In this document: positions 35,909-44,348 of the stretch, piece by piece | How positions within the stretch are numbered: position 1 is the first letter of the stretch | How the letters are laid out: each line of letters begins with the position of its first letter | Assembly: GCF_041821045.1 (NCBI RefSeq) | Contig: NZ_JBGUAW010000002.1 | Span: 186,001 to 250,000, forward strand | Direction: 5' to 3' | Length of the DNA stretch: 64,000 nucleotides | Source: Thiohalorhabdus sp. Cl-TMA | GTDB lineage: Bacteria; Pseudomonadota; Gammaproteobacteria; Thiohalorhabdales; Thiohalorhabdaceae | Program-made: the position numbers and the translations under genes | The notes under the pieces: generated by a model | What the model was told of the DNA's origin: nothing | Databases searched by the model: none | What the model saw: only the letters and a program-made list of their open reading frames with translations

Positions 35909-36859
35909 ATGGCCGATCGCAGGCTGCACGTCTTTCATACCGTTGCGCGGCTTTCCAGCTTCACCAAGGCGGCTAACCGGCTGCACATGACCCAGCCGGC
36001 GGTCACTTTCCAGGTCAAGCAGCTCGAGGAGCAGTTCAACACCCGGCTATTCGACCGCAACCACAACCGGATCACCCTGACCAGCGCGGGCTCCATCGTC
36101 TACGACTATGCCGACAAGATCCTGAGCCTCTACGACGAGATGGAGAGCTCGGTGGGGGAGCTGACCGGGGAGATGCGCGGCATCCTGCTGGTGGGGGCGA
36201 GCACCACCATCGGCGAATACCTGCTGCCGCGGGTGCTCGGCGCCTTCCGGATGGCCTATCCGGCCATGAAGGTCCGCATGAACGTGGCCAATACCCGCGA
36301 TATCGTCCAGCAGGTGGAGAACAACACCATCGACATAGGCATCGTCGAGGGCGTGGTCCATAACAGCAACCTGGCCATCCGGGAATGCCAGCCCGACCAG
36401 CTCATGGCCATATTCCCGCAGGGCCATGCCCTGGCCGCCAAGGAGCGGGTGACGCCCGGGGATCTGCTCGATTACCAGTTCGTCCTCCGCGAGGAAGGCT
36501 CCGGTACCCGCGAGGTCCTGGCCGACTATATCCGGGACGGCGGCGAGGACCCCAACAAGCTGGATATCGTCATGGAGCTCGGCTCCGGCGAGTCGGTGAA
36601 GGGCGCGGTGGAAAGCGGGCTGGGGATCTCGGTGGTCTCCGAGGCCACGGTGCGCAAGGAGGCCCAGCTCGGCACCCTGGAGGTGCGGCCGCTGGAGCCG
36701 GCCCTCAAGCGCGCCTTCTCCTTCGTCCATCAGAAGCAGAAGTTCCGCTCGCAGGCGGTGGAGCACTTCTACCAGTTCATCATGGAGCAATGCAAAAAGG
36801 GCGACCCCTGGGCCAAGGAGAACGGTTCGGCGCAGGACCAGGATCAGGTCGCGCTCTGA
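35909..36859 (+). CDS. LysR-type transcriptional regulator
   Basis: A 316-residue regulator with an N-terminal winged helix (LHVFHTVARLSSFTKAANRL, then MTQPAVTFQVKQLEEQF) and a C-terminal periplasmic-binding-type effector domain (LLVGASTTIGEYLLPRVLGA; DIGIVEGVV). The family resembles CbbR/CysL-type regulators with the ASTTIGEY...LP motif seen in regulators of carbon fixation or sulfur/selenium genes, but the target is unknown. The 162 bases before it include an AT-rich, partly palindromic patch near 35760-35782 that may be the operator. The amidotransferase-like gene follows by 23 bases. Confidence 0.92.
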   Translation: MADRRLHVFHTVARLSSFTKAANRLHMTQPAVTFQVKQLEEQFNTRLFDRNHNRITLTSAGSIVYDYADKILSLYDEMESSVGELTGEMRGILLVGASTTIGEYLLPRVLGAFRMAYPAMKVRMNVANTRDIVQQVENNTIDIGIVEGVVHNSNLAIRECQPDQLMAIFPQGHALAAKERVTPGDLLDYQFVLREEGSGTREVLADYIRDGGEDPNKLDIVMELGSGESVKGAVESGLGISVVSEATVRKEAQLGTLEVRPLEPALKRAFSFVHQKQKFRSQAVEHFYQFIMEQCKKGDPWAKENGSAQDQDQVAL

Positions 36860-36882
36860 CGCCCGCTGGGGGGCTTGCACAT

Positions 36883-37632
36883 ATGCGGCAGTTCTTCGTC
36901 ATTCAGCACAGCCACCACGAATTTCTGGGCACCATCGAGAAGCAGCTGGAGCACCGGGAGATCGGCTTCGTCTATATCCGGCCTTTCCTGGGCCAGTCCG
37001 TGCCCGGCACGCCCCAGGACAAGGACGCCCTGTTCCTGCTGGCGGGCCCCATGGACCCCACAGAGAAGGATGACTTCCCCTATCTGACGGAAGAGGAATT
37101 CCTGGCGGGACAGTTTCTCAAGAACGACCAGCCCGTGGTGGGCATCGGCCTGGGCGCCCAGCTGCTCGCCGAGCACTACGGCGGTGCGGCCTCCGAGGAT
37201 CCGGAGCTGACCGCCGAGTTCGTCACGGCCCGCAAGACGGAAGCAGGGGAGGGGGACGCCCTGGCGGAGGAGCTGGACGGACAGGAGGTCTTTCTGTGGC
37301 ACGCCGGCTCCGTCACCTTGCCCGAGGGCGTGGCGCCCACCCTGGTGGACGAGCGGGACAGATGGCTCGCCTTCCGCCCCCATCCCATGGCCTACGCCCT
37401 CCTGTTCCGGCCCGAGATCAAGCCGGGGATGATCGAGGACATGGTCATGGAGGACCGGCCCTGCCCGGAGGGCGTTGGAAACCTCCTGGAGTACTCGAGG
37501 GCGTCCTGGGGGGCCGGCCGCATGCAGGCCGTCACCGACAAGGTGGTAATGGCCCTGGTGAAGGAGCTGGCGCTCATGCAGCCCCATGCCCAGGAAGGGC
37601 CGGGCTATGAGCTCAACGTCCGGGACGACTGA
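36883..37632 (+). CDS. Class I glutamine amidotransferase-like protein lacking catalytic Cys and His
   Basis: A 249-residue protein with the layout of GuaA-type class I glutamine amidotransferase domains: FLLAGPMDPTEKDDFPYL, VVGIGLGAQLLAEHYGG, EVFLWHAGSVTLPEGV and LLFRPEI. In active enzymes the elbow reads GICLGHQ and the second motif FHPE. Here the nucleophile position is Gly89 and the His position is Arg176, while Glu178 remains. It is therefore probably not a glutaminase and may be a binding or regulatory protein. It lies between a LysR gene and a small acidic protein with short gaps (23 and 15 bases). Confidence 0.82.
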   Translation: MRQFFVIQHSHHEFLGTIEKQLEHREIGFVYIRPFLGQSVPGTPQDKDALFLLAGPMDPTEKDDFPYLTEEEFLAGQFLKNDQPVVGIGLGAQLLAEHYGGAASEDPELTAEFVTARKTEAGEGDALAEELDGQEVFLWHAGSVTLPEGVAPTLVDERDRWLAFRPHPMAYALLFRPEIKPGMIEDMVMEDRPCPEGVGNLLEYSRASWGAGRMQAVTDKVVMALVKELALMQPHAQEGPGYELNVRDD

Positions 37633-37647
37633 GGCGGGGACATTCTG

Positions 37648-38034
37648 ATGACGGAGAACGAGAAGCGCCTTCTCGCGGCGCTCGAGCAGCTTCCCGAGGA
37701 GCAGCAGGAGCAGCTGGTGGATTATGCCGAATTCCTGGTGGCCCGGTCGGGAGGCGCCACTGCCGGGTCCGGGGAGGCGGCCCCTTCCTTGCCGGAGGCG
37801 CCCGAGCCGCCCCAGGACGTGGAGAAGGATCCCGAGGAGGGTCCGGTCCAGGCCATCAAGCGGCTGCGCCATACCTACCCCATGCTGGAGCGCAGCAAGC
37901 TGCTGGACGAGACCACCTCGGTCATGGCCAAACGGTATCTGCAGGACAAGCCCGAGGGCGAGGTGATCGAGGAGCTGGAGGCACTCTTCGAGCGCCACTA
38001 CCGCTGGTACGTGCAGCAGTTCGAGGCGGAGTGA
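37648..38034 (+). CDS. Small acidic protein with DUF2281-like N-terminus, unknown function
   Basis: A 128-residue protein I do not recognise as a whole. The first ~35 residues (LLAALEQLPEEQQEQLVDYA) resemble the short helical DUF2281-type segment often found on antitoxins and regulators. A Pro/Glu-rich linker follows (residues ~45-70), then a helical C-terminus (KRLRHTYPMLERSKLLDETT ... HYRWYVQQFEAE). It is probably co-transcribed with the LysR and amidotransferase-like genes. No toxin partner is evident. Confidence 0.72.
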   Translation: MTENEKRLLAALEQLPEEQQEQLVDYAEFLVARSGGATAGSGEAAPSLPEAPEPPQDVEKDPEEGPVQAIKRLRHTYPMLERSKLLDETTSVMAKRYLQDKPEGEVIEELEALFERHYRWYVQQFEAE

Positions 38035-38217
38035 ACGCGCCGGCTGTCCGGCGCCCAGCCCCCTTGATTCCGAACCGTTCCGCCGCCAGGCCCGCCGGTC
38101 CGGGGACGCTTGCCGAGCCCCGGATTCCGTCTATATCCTGCAATCCGCTTCAGATATCCTCGTCAGGACAATCGGACCCCCCGTCCCCATTCCAACCGAA
38201 TGCTGTCCGGAGGCACG

Positions 38218-39318
38218 GTGCGCACCCCCCTAGAATGGTTCCGAAAGCGGTTCTCCGATCCCCAGATCCTGTTGCTGACCTTCGTCATCCTGGGGGTGCT
38301 GGCGGCGCTCTATCTGTTCGGACAGGCCCTGAAACCGTTCGTTGCCGGGGTGATCATCGCCTATCTGCTGGAAGGCTTCATCCGGCCCATGGAGCGCCGG
38401 CGCGTGCCGCGCTGGGTGGCCGTGGGCATCGTATTCACCGGCTTCCTGGTGGTGGCCCTGTTCCTGATCTTCTCCCTGCTGCCGTTGCTCACCGATCAGC
38501 TGCAGCGGGTGGTCCGCGACCTGCCGGACATCGTGCGCCAGGTCCAGAACCTGATCCGTACCCTGCCGGAGCGCTACCCGGGCTTCATCGAGCCGCAGTA
38601 CGCCGACAGCCTCATCTCGGCCCTGGGGCAGCGCATGCAGGACTGGGGCGGGCGCCTGGTCTCGCTGTCCATCTCCTACATTCCGGGCCTGGCCACCCTG
38701 CTGGTGTACCTGGTGCTGGTGCCCTTCCTCATCCTGTTCATGCTCAAGGACAAGGAGCTGATTCTCGGCTACCTCCGCAGCTTCCTGCCGCCGCACCAGC
38801 AGCTCGCTCAGAGCATCTGGCGCGACGTGGACCGCCAGTTCGGCAACTTCATTCGCGGCAAGGTCTGGGAGATCGTCATCGTCGGTTTCGTGACCTATGC
38901 CACCTTCAGCATGATGGGCTTCAACTATTCGGCTCTGATTGGCGTGCTCACAGGCTTCTCGGTGCTGATCCCCTACGTGGGGGCCGCGGTGGTCACTATC
39001 CCCGTGGCCCTTTTGGGCTTAGTGCAATGGGGGCCGAGCTGGGATCTCACTTATTTGCTTATCGCCTACGGCATCATCCAGGGGCTCGATGGCAACGTCC
39101 TCGTGCCGCTGATCTTCTACGAAGCGGTGAAGCTCCACCCGGTGGCCATCATCCTGGCCATCCTGGTGTTCGGCTCCATCTGGGGCTTCTGGGGGATCTT
39201 TTTCGCCATCCCCCTGGCCACGGTGGTCAAATCCATTCTGGATGCGGTGCCGCGCCTGCATCACGTGGAGGACCCCGGACGGCTCCCGGTGGAGTCCGGA
39301 GAAAAAGAGGCGGAATAG
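38218..39318 (+). CDS. AI-2E family transporter (PerM-like permease)
   Basis: A 366-residue polytopic inner-membrane protein of the PerM/AI-2 exporter family. The GTG at 38218, preceded by CCGGAGG, is the preferred start; ATG 38200 is possible. Typical segments are LKPFVAGVIIAYLLEGFI near the N-terminus, a large periplasmic loop with QRVVRDLPDIVRQVQNL, and the C-terminal VLIPYVGAAVVTIPVALLGL and GLDGNVLVPLIF. Family members export small molecules or act as sodium/proton antiporters; the substrate cannot be read from sequence. It converges on soxB across a terminator. Confidence 0.88.
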   Translation: MRTPLEWFRKRFSDPQILLLTFVILGVLAALYLFGQALKPFVAGVIIAYLLEGFIRPMERRRVPRWVAVGIVFTGFLVVALFLIFSLLPLLTDQLQRVVRDLPDIVRQVQNLIRTLPERYPGFIEPQYADSLISALGQRMQDWGGRLVSLSISYIPGLATLLVYLVLVPFLILFMLKDKELILGYLRSFLPPHQQLAQSIWRDVDRQFGNFIRGKVWEIVIVGFVTYATFSMMGFNYSALIGVLTGFSVLIPYVGAAVVTIPVALLGLVQWGPSWDLTYLLIAYGIIQGLDGNVLVPLIFYEAVKLHPVAIILAILVFGSIWGFWGIFFAIPLATVVKSILDAVPRLHHVEDPGRLPVESGEKEAE

Positions 39319-39342
39319 CCCGAACCCGGGCATTCCGCCAAT

Positions 39343-39369
39343 AAAAAGGCCGGCCCTCGGGCCGGCCTT
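39343..39369 (-). terminator. Intrinsic terminator of soxB
   Basis: An 11-bp stem (AAGGCCGGCCC / GGGCCGGCCTT) with A5 on its left side, which is T5 after the stem when read from soxB on the minus strand. The hairpin may also serve the convergent permease gene. Confidence 0.85.
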
Positions 39370-39390
39370 CGGCGTTTCCGGCGGCCAGGA

Positions 39391-41160
39391 TCAGGCCGTC
39401 CGAACGTCCAGATCCAGCCCGGGATTGCCCTTGACCCCCTTGAGCTTGGGGATGTTGGGCTCGCCCACCGTGACGTTTTTCTTGCCGCGCAGCCATTCGC
39501 AGCAGACGTCGTAGATGTTGGGCCGGCTTTCGTCCACAGGGGTGACGCTCGCCCAGCCGGCCACCTTGTAGTGCTTCTTGGGATCGACGGCCTTGCCGTT
39601 CAGCTCCATGTCCTGGACGCGGTTGCCCTGCTTCTCCTTGGGGTTGAAGGCGAACTTGAGGCCGCCCACGCGTACCATGTCCCCGCCCTGCTGGTAGTAG
39701 GGATCGGGGTTGAACAGGTTCTCCGCCACATCCTCGAGGACGAACTTCAGCCGCTCGCCGGTCATCTCGTTGAGGGTGACCTTGGGGTAGGTGATGGCGG
39801 TCTGGGTGTAGACGTCCTCCAGGGTTATGGGCTGGCCCGGCAGGACGGAGGTACCCCAGCGGAAGCCCGGGGAAAGGGCGATCTCGGCGTCCTGCGACTC
39901 CATGAGCGCCTCGACGATGAGCTGGTCGAAGGTGCCGTTGAAGTTGCCCCGGCGGTACAGCAGGTCCTCGGTGACCGCCAGCTCCTCGCCGAGGTCCTTG
40001 CCGGCCTGCTTCTGGGCCTTGTCCCGCTCCTCCTCGATGAGCTTCGCCATCTCCGGATCCGGCTCCAGCTCGTTGGAGAAGATGGGCAGCATGTGGAAGC
40101 GGTAGTCCCGGACCTTGCCGTTCTTGACGTCGAAGTCGAGGCGGGAGAGGAACTTGCCGTTGGAGCCGGAGTTCACCACGAGCGTCATGCCGCCGATGCC
40201 GCCGCCCTGGTTCTTGATCTCCATGGGAGCAGGCATGGCGTCGTGGGTATGGCCGCCGAGGATCACGTCCACGCCCCGCAGGCGGGAGGCCATCTTCTTG
40301 TCCACGTCCATGCCGTTGTGGGAGAGGATCACCACCACATCGGCCTTGTCGTTGTCGCGGATCTCGTCCACCAGCTCCTGGGCGTGGCTCTCGTCGATGC
40401 CGAAGGACCAGTCGGGGATCTTGTACTGCGGGTTGGCGATGGGCGTGAACGGGAAGGCCTGGCCGATGACCGCGATGCGCACGCCGTTCCGCTCCTTCAC
40501 CGTGTAGGGCTCGAACAGCCCCACCCGCTCGCCCCACATGTTGTCGGTGATGTTGTGGGCCACGAAGTCCATGTCGAGCATGCCGTCCTCGATGAGCTCG
40601 CGTACCCGGTCGGCGCCGTAGGTGAACTCCCAATGGCCGGTCATGACGTCAACGCCGAGCTTGTTGGTGGCGTTCACCATGTCCAGGGCGTTGCTCCACA
40701 GGCTGGTGGCCGAGCCCTGCCAGGTATCGCCGCCGTCCAGGAGCAGGGACTTGCCTTCCCGCTCGCTGCGGAAGCGGTCCACCAGCGTCTTCATGTGGGC
40801 GAAGCCGCCCATCTTGCCGTGCTTCTCGGCCTCTTCCACGTAGTTGATGGGCGTGAAGGCGTGGGCCCGCTTGGAGCCCTTCTTGATGCCGTAGTGCTCC
40901 AGGAAGGCATCCGTAACCAGGTGCGGCGGCTCACCCTTCATGGGGCCAACGCCGATGTTGATGTTGGGCTCTCGGAAGTAAACCGGGTTGAGCTGGGCAT
41001 GGCAGTCGGTGAAGTGCATCAGGGTGACGTTGCCGAAGTCCGGGACGGCGTAGGCGTCCTCTTTGAACCACCCCATGGCCTGCGCCCCGCGGGGACGTAG
41101 CATGCCAGCTGCGCCGGCCAAACCCAGCGCGTGAAGGAATTCACGACGGGACAACTGCAT
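39391..41160 (-). CDS. soxB: Thiosulfohydrolase SoxB
   Basis: A 589-residue periplasmic dimanganese enzyme that hydrolyses sulfate from the thiosulfonate or persulfide carried on SoxY. A twin-arginine signal (SRREFLHALGLAGAAG) begins at the ATG at 41160, preceded by GGGAG. Metal-binding and active-site blocks are visible: HFTDCHAQLNPVYFRE, LLDGGDTWQGSATSLW, MTGHWEFTYG, ILSHNGMD and LGGHTHD. The C-terminal 5'-nucleotidase domain includes YYQQGGDMVRVGG. Length is standard. It is separated from soxA by a terminator and ~600 bases, so it has its own promoter although in the same direction. Confidence 0.98.
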   Translation of the reverse strand: MQLSRREFLHALGLAGAAGMLRPRGAQAMGWFKEDAYAVPDFGNVTLMHFTDCHAQLNPVYFREPNINIGVGPMKGEPPHLVTDAFLEHYGIKKGSKRAHAFTPINYVEEAEKHGKMGGFAHMKTLVDRFRSEREGKSLLLDGGDTWQGSATSLWSNALDMVNATNKLGVDVMTGHWEFTYGADRVRELIEDGMLDMDFVAHNITDNMWGERVGLFEPYTVKERNGVRIAVIGQAFPFTPIANPQYKIPDWSFGIDESHAQELVDEIRDNDKADVVVILSHNGMDVDKKMASRLRGVDVILGGHTHDAMPAPMEIKNQGGGIGGMTLVVNSGSNGKFLSRLDFDVKNGKVRDYRFHMLPIFSNELEPDPEMAKLIEEERDKAQKQAGKDLGEELAVTEDLLYRRGNFNGTFDQLIVEALMESQDAEIALSPGFRWGTSVLPGQPITLEDVYTQTAITYPKVTLNEMTGERLKFVLEDVAENLFNPDPYYQQGGDMVRVGGLKFAFNPKEKQGNRVQDMELNGKAVDPKKHYKVAGWASVTPVDESRPNIYDVCCEWLRGKKNVTVGEPNIPKLKGVKGNPGLDLDVRTA

Positions 41161-41768
41161 GGCTTGGGTAACTCCCTTGGCGTTGCGTGCGTTGGGTAGG
41201 GAGAGCGATGCCGGTCGGCACGGTCGCCCTACTGGAATCCGCCCGCTATGGCGGCATTCCGGTCTCGGGTGATGTTCTGGTCCGTCTCCACGGCGATGCG
41301 CCCAGCCCTCGGCGGGCCACCGGGGTAGTGACGCTTTCGCGGAACCCCCACGCCCGGGCCCAAATGGCACACCCGGTACACCATGCGGGCCCGTGCGCGG
41401 GCGAGATCCCGGTTACGCATCCCCGTGACCTCATCCTGGGCTCCCCGTCCGCGGGCTGCGTACCCTGGCATCGGGCCGGAAGTGCCCTTCCGGGCCTTAC
41501 AGGGGCTCGTCGGAGGGCCGATTAGCGCGGATAGCCCGCGGATCGGTGCCGGTTCCAACGAATCCGGCCCAGCCGGGGACCGCCGAGGAAAATGCAAAAA
41601 CCAGGCCCAGAAAAATCTGCGGTCGGCGGGCTTCCCGGTAGCCATTGCCCGCATTGGGCGCCCTCCCTTTTCCTTGGCCGGATCGCCGCAAGTCCCGGTT
41701 CGGCTCAGGTCGCAAAAAAATAGGCCCGGGGCGGACCCGGGCCTAATACGGCGGCTCCTGCGGAGCGG
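41161..41768. other. Long gap between soxA and soxB
   Basis: 608 bases. The part next to soxA holds an intrinsic terminator (41714-41745). The remaining ~550 bases contain open frames on both strands, but none has a plausible start site, ribosome-binding site or recognisable protein. It must hold the soxB promoter; I could not identify a confident -24/-12 or -35/-10 element. A small RNA cannot be excluded. Confidence 0.6.
41714..41745 (-). terminator. Intrinsic terminator of the soxXYZA operon
   Basis: A perfect 10-bp stem (TAGGCCCGGG / CCCGGGCCTA) with a 5-base loop. On the minus strand the stem is followed by T7. It lies 23 bases after the soxA stop. Confidence 0.93.
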
Positions 41769-42641
41769 CTAGAGGCTGTGCCCCGGCACCCGCATCGGCT
41801 CACCGTTGGAGAGCGAGCCGTGGTAAAGCTCCAGGGCCCGATAGGCGGGATCCTGGAAGGGCAGGTCGTGCGCCCGGACACGGCGGTTGCAGCCCCGATA
41901 CCGGGTATGCATGAGGCGCGTCTGCTGCTGCTTCATGCGGAAGGTCGGGAACTTGTTGTACTGCCCGCGCACATCGGACAGGATCTGTCCGCGGATGCGC
42001 ATGCCGCCGTTCAGCACGTGGCAGGTCCCGCAGGCGAAGTTCAGCTGGCCGCGCTTCATCCAGTAGAACTTCTTGCCCTTCTCCCAGTACTCCTTCGCCT
42101 TGCCGTCGGTGGCGATATCCAGCGGCATGCCGGTGGAGAGGGACTTCACGAAGATGGTCATGTAGCGCATCTTCTTGCCGTGCTTCTGGCTCCAGTTCCA
42201 GGGCTCGGCGTCCATGTTGTTGGCCCGGCAGATGTTGATCTGCATCGCCAGGGTGCGCACGCCTTCGTCCTCGATGGCCTTGTTGGGGTTCAGCGCCTCG
42301 CCCTGCTTCTGGCCCTTATGGACTAGCTCGGGCCCGGAGGTGTTCCCGATGGGATAGACCGAATCCACCACCTTGGGGTATTGGGTGGCGGCGCCCTTCA
42401 GGTCCTCGCCATCCTCACCGTGGCAAGAGGCGCAGGACTTGCCGTTGGGGCCTTCCTGCTGGAACAGGGCCTTGCCCTCATCGATGTCGAGCTCGCCGGG
42501 GTTGAACTGCTCCCCGATGGCCTCGGCACCCTCCTCGGAAACGGCCCGCTGCTGCTCCTCGCCGGTTAGCTGGGCGCCGGCCTGGCTCGTGCCGAGCAAC
42601 AGCGCGAGCGTGGCCGCGGCTACGGACAGACGTTCTTTCAT
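41769..42641 (-). CDS. soxA: Sulfur oxidation c-type cytochrome SoxA (di-haem type)
   Basis: A 290-residue periplasmic cytochrome that, with SoxX, joins thiosulfate oxidatively to SoxY. A Sec signal ends near SQAGA. Both CxxCH sites are present: CASCH (haem 1) and CGTCH (haem 2), together with Cys in INICRAN and the active-site Cys in RYRGCNRRV, the residue that becomes a persulfide ligand. This is the di-haem SoxA type. It is the last gene of soxX-Y-Z-A and is followed by a terminator. Gap to soxZ is 39 bases. Confidence 0.97.
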   Translation of the reverse strand: MKERLSVAAATLALLLGTSQAGAQLTGEEQQRAVSEEGAEAIGEQFNPGELDIDEGKALFQQEGPNGKSCASCHGEDGEDLKGAATQYPKVVDSVYPIGNTSGPELVHKGQKQGEALNPNKAIEDEGVRTLAMQINICRANNMDAEPWNWSQKHGKKMRYMTIFVKSLSTGMPLDIATDGKAKEYWEKGKKFYWMKRGQLNFACGTCHVLNGGMRIRGQILSDVRGQYNKFPTFRMKQQQTRLMHTRYRGCNRRVRAHDLPFQDPAYRALELYHGSLSNGEPMRVPGHSL

Positions 42642-42680
42642 GCTGGGTCCTCCTGCTGGCGTAGTCGGGAGCTAGCGCGG

Positions 42681-43010
42681 CTAGCCGACCTGAACCTGGG
42701 CTTCGGCGGTGTAGGTGCCGCCCTGATTGTCTTCCCAGGTCATCTTCAGGGTGCCGCTGGATTCCGGGGCGATGTAATAGGACATATACGGGTTCTTGCT
42801 GATCGCCACGCTCCAGTCGGCCTCGAAGATACGGGTGCCGTTGAAGTCCGCCTTCACTTTCTGCACGTAATGGGCGGGGATCTTCTCGCCGGTCTTGGGG
42901 TCCTTGCGCAGGCCGGTTTCCATGGGATGCAGGATCAGGGCGCGAACCTGGGTGGGCTGGCCCTTCTTGGCGTTCCCGACCCGGATACGAGCGGTTCCAG
43001 TCTTAGCCAT
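42681..43010 (-). CDS. soxZ: Sulfur carrier complex subunit SoxZ
   Basis: A 109-residue immunoglobulin-like protein that forms a heterodimer with SoxY. The N-terminus ARIRVGNAKKGQPTQVRALI and the MSYYIAPESSGTLKMTWEDN region (split here) are diagnostic. No signal peptide: SoxZ is exported together with SoxY. Length is usual. It lies 59 bases after soxY. Confidence 0.97.
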   Translation of the reverse strand: MAKTGTARIRVGNAKKGQPTQVRALILHPMETGLRKDPKTGEKIPAHYVQKVKADFNGTRIFEADWSVAISKNPYMSYYIAPESSGTLKMTWEDNQGGTYTAEAQVQVG

Positions 43011-43069
43011 CTTGATTTTCCCCTATCGTATTCTGTGTAGGCCGAAGTCTTTGCGGTCTGCCCGGTGGC

Positions 43070-43573
43070 TCAGCCGCCGCAGCCGCCGATGGTGACCCGG
43101 ACTTCCTTGCTGGTCTTGTAGAACTGGCCGTCGGTGGTCTCGGCGACGGCGACGATGTCGGAAGTCTCGTTCATCTTGATGCGGGTGGAGACCTCCGGCC
43201 GGCCGGTTTCGAGCATGTGGAAGCGGGCCGTATAGGGGGCCGGGTTCTTGGTCACGAAGATGTGGAACTTGGCCACCTTCCCGGGCTCCAGATCGCTGCT
43301 CGCGGTGATGGGCACCACGGCGCCGTTCTCGGCGATGGTGGGCGTCTTCAGGCTGACGTGCCCCTCCTGCACGTCGGTGGTCCCGAGAGCCGTCTGCATG
43401 GCGGAATCCATGCTTTCCTGGTTGAAGGCTTCCTTGGGGAACGGGAAGTTGGCGGCCAGGCTCTTGACCGGTTTCAGCAGTCCGGCTCCGGCGGCGGCCA
43501 CCACGGCACCCGTCGTGCCGAGGGTCTTCAGGAAGGAGCGCCGGCCGGTGTTCTGAGTGTTTGCAACGCGCAT
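43070..43573 (-). CDS. soxY: Sulfur covalently-binding protein SoxY
   Basis: A 167-residue periplasmic carrier whose C-terminal GGCGG motif (Cys165) holds the sulfur intermediate. A twin-arginine leader (RRSFLKTLGTTGAVVAAAGA, Arg11-Arg12) fits Tat export of the folded SoxYZ pair. The C-terminus TIGGCGG is intact. It follows soxX by 37 bases. Confidence 0.98.
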   Translation of the reverse strand: MRVANTQNTGRRSFLKTLGTTGAVVAAAGAGLLKPVKSLAANFPFPKEAFNQESMDSAMQTALGTTDVQEGHVSLKTPTIAENGAVVPITASSDLEPGKVAKFHIFVTKNPAPYTARFHMLETGRPEVSTRIKMNETSDIVAVAETTDGQFYKTSKEVRVTIGGCGG

Positions 43574-43610
43574 CGAGTGGTTCCTCCGTGAATCGGTTTC
43601 GCTTCGCCGT

Positions 43611-44000
43611 TTAATAGTGAAGCGTCATGAGGTAGGCGACGATCTTGTCCACTTCCTCTTCGGACAGGATCTCGTGCTTCCCGAAGGGGGGCATGGAGGT
43701 GACCGTGTTGAACTGCTCCGGGTCCCAGATCTGGTTCCGGATGCGCTCCTTGCTCAGCCGGTCGGCGACGCCTACCAGACTGGGTCCGAGATTTCCGGGG
43801 AGCTCCCCGCCGGGAATCTCATGGCAGGCCAGGCAGTTGCCCTTCTTCCGGTCGAAGGCGAGGTCCTTGCCCTGCTGTTCCGTACGGCCCAGCTCTTCTC
43901 CGTCGTCTTGGGCAATGGCAACGTTGGCGGCGCTGCCGACGACGAGCATGGCGGCTCCCAAAAGCGGGGCGCCGAGCCGGGAGATTACATTGATCCCCAT
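43611..44000 (-). CDS. soxX: Sulfur oxidation c-type cytochrome SoxX
   Basis: A 129-residue mono-haem cytochrome, electron acceptor partner of SoxA. The signal peptide ends near ANVAIA. The haem site is NCLACHEIPGGE and the Met ligand is likely in TSMPPFG. The start is ATG 44000, preceded by AAAGGAGG; the frame is open further upstream but that part has no signal-like sequence and crosses the promoter. It is the first gene of the sox operon, 56 bases below a predicted sigma54 start point. Confidence 0.95.
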   Translation of the reverse strand: MGINVISRLGAPLLGAAMLVVGSAANVAIAQDDGEELGRTEQQGKDLAFDRKKGNCLACHEIPGGELPGNLGPSLVGVADRLSKERIRNQIWDPEQFNTVTSMPPFGKHEILSEEEVDKIVAYLMTLHY

Positions 44001-44066
44001 GTGCACTCCTCCTTTGCGGCTTGACTGTAGGGCCGAAGGGCCGAAAACCAGCCCGGGGCCCAAGAA

Positions 44067-44082
44067 TGCATCCTGTATGCCA
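44067..44082 (-). promoter_or_regulatory. Candidate sigma54 (-24/-12) promoter of soxXYZA
   Basis: The minus strand reads TGGCATACAGGATGCA. Compared with TGGCAC-R-N4-TTGCW it keeps TGGCA, the purine, one T and GCA, with the invariant GG and GC exactly 10 bases apart. The start point would fall near 44056, leaving a 56-base leader before soxX. The gene for a sigma54-dependent activator lies just upstream. Confidence 0.7.
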
Positions 44083-44084
44083 TA

Positions 44085-44107
44085 TTGGGCTGCGGAGCCG
44101 CAACCAA
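44085..44107. promoter_or_regulatory. Imperfect palindrome next to the -24 element
   Basis: TTGGGCTGCGG and CCGCAACCAA are near-complements (one extra base) separated by AG. It lies immediately upstream of the -24 box as read from soxX and could bind a second regulator. Function is not known. Confidence 0.4.
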
Positions 44108-44187
44108 TTGTTTTCGAGATTCGTCGTTCATTCCTCATTGGGATGCATTATTCTAAATTGTGTATTGCCTTTGGATTACAGAGGCGG

Positions 44188-44205
44188 GTCGCGCCCCAGG
44201 CGCAC
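44188..44205. promoter_or_regulatory. Candidate upstream activator site
   Basis: The palindrome GTCGCGCC-CCA-GGCGCAC lies about 130-150 bases upstream of the predicted soxX start point, the usual distance for an NtrC-type activator site. Assignment to the adjacent response regulator is inference. Confidence 0.35.
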
Positions 44206-44328
44206 ACTGGCTTTAGAATAGCATCTCCCAGAAGCCTGTCCACAAGCTGAGCCCCTGTAGGAGGCCGATTTTGAAGGAGAAAAGTTTCGTAAATGGGCCC
44301 TTAAAGGATTCGAATGCTCAATTTTGGT

Positions 44329-44348
44329 ATATTAATAAACTTTAATAT
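44329..44348. repeat. AT-rich palindrome upstream of the sox promoter
   Basis: ATATTAA and TTAATAT are perfect complements with a 6-base spacer, in the most AT-rich patch of the region. It may be a bend or IHF-type site; no consensus was matched with confidence. Confidence 0.45.

Noticed and set aside
41187-41654. Open frames in the soxA-soxB gap
   Set aside because: Arg/Pro/Gly-rich products without start signals or similarity; typical of GC-rich non-coding DNA.
44208-44223. Plus-strand sigma54-like sequence TGGCTTTAGAATAGCA
   Set aside because: GG and GC are 10 bases apart, but no plus-strand gene follows and the other consensus positions are poor.
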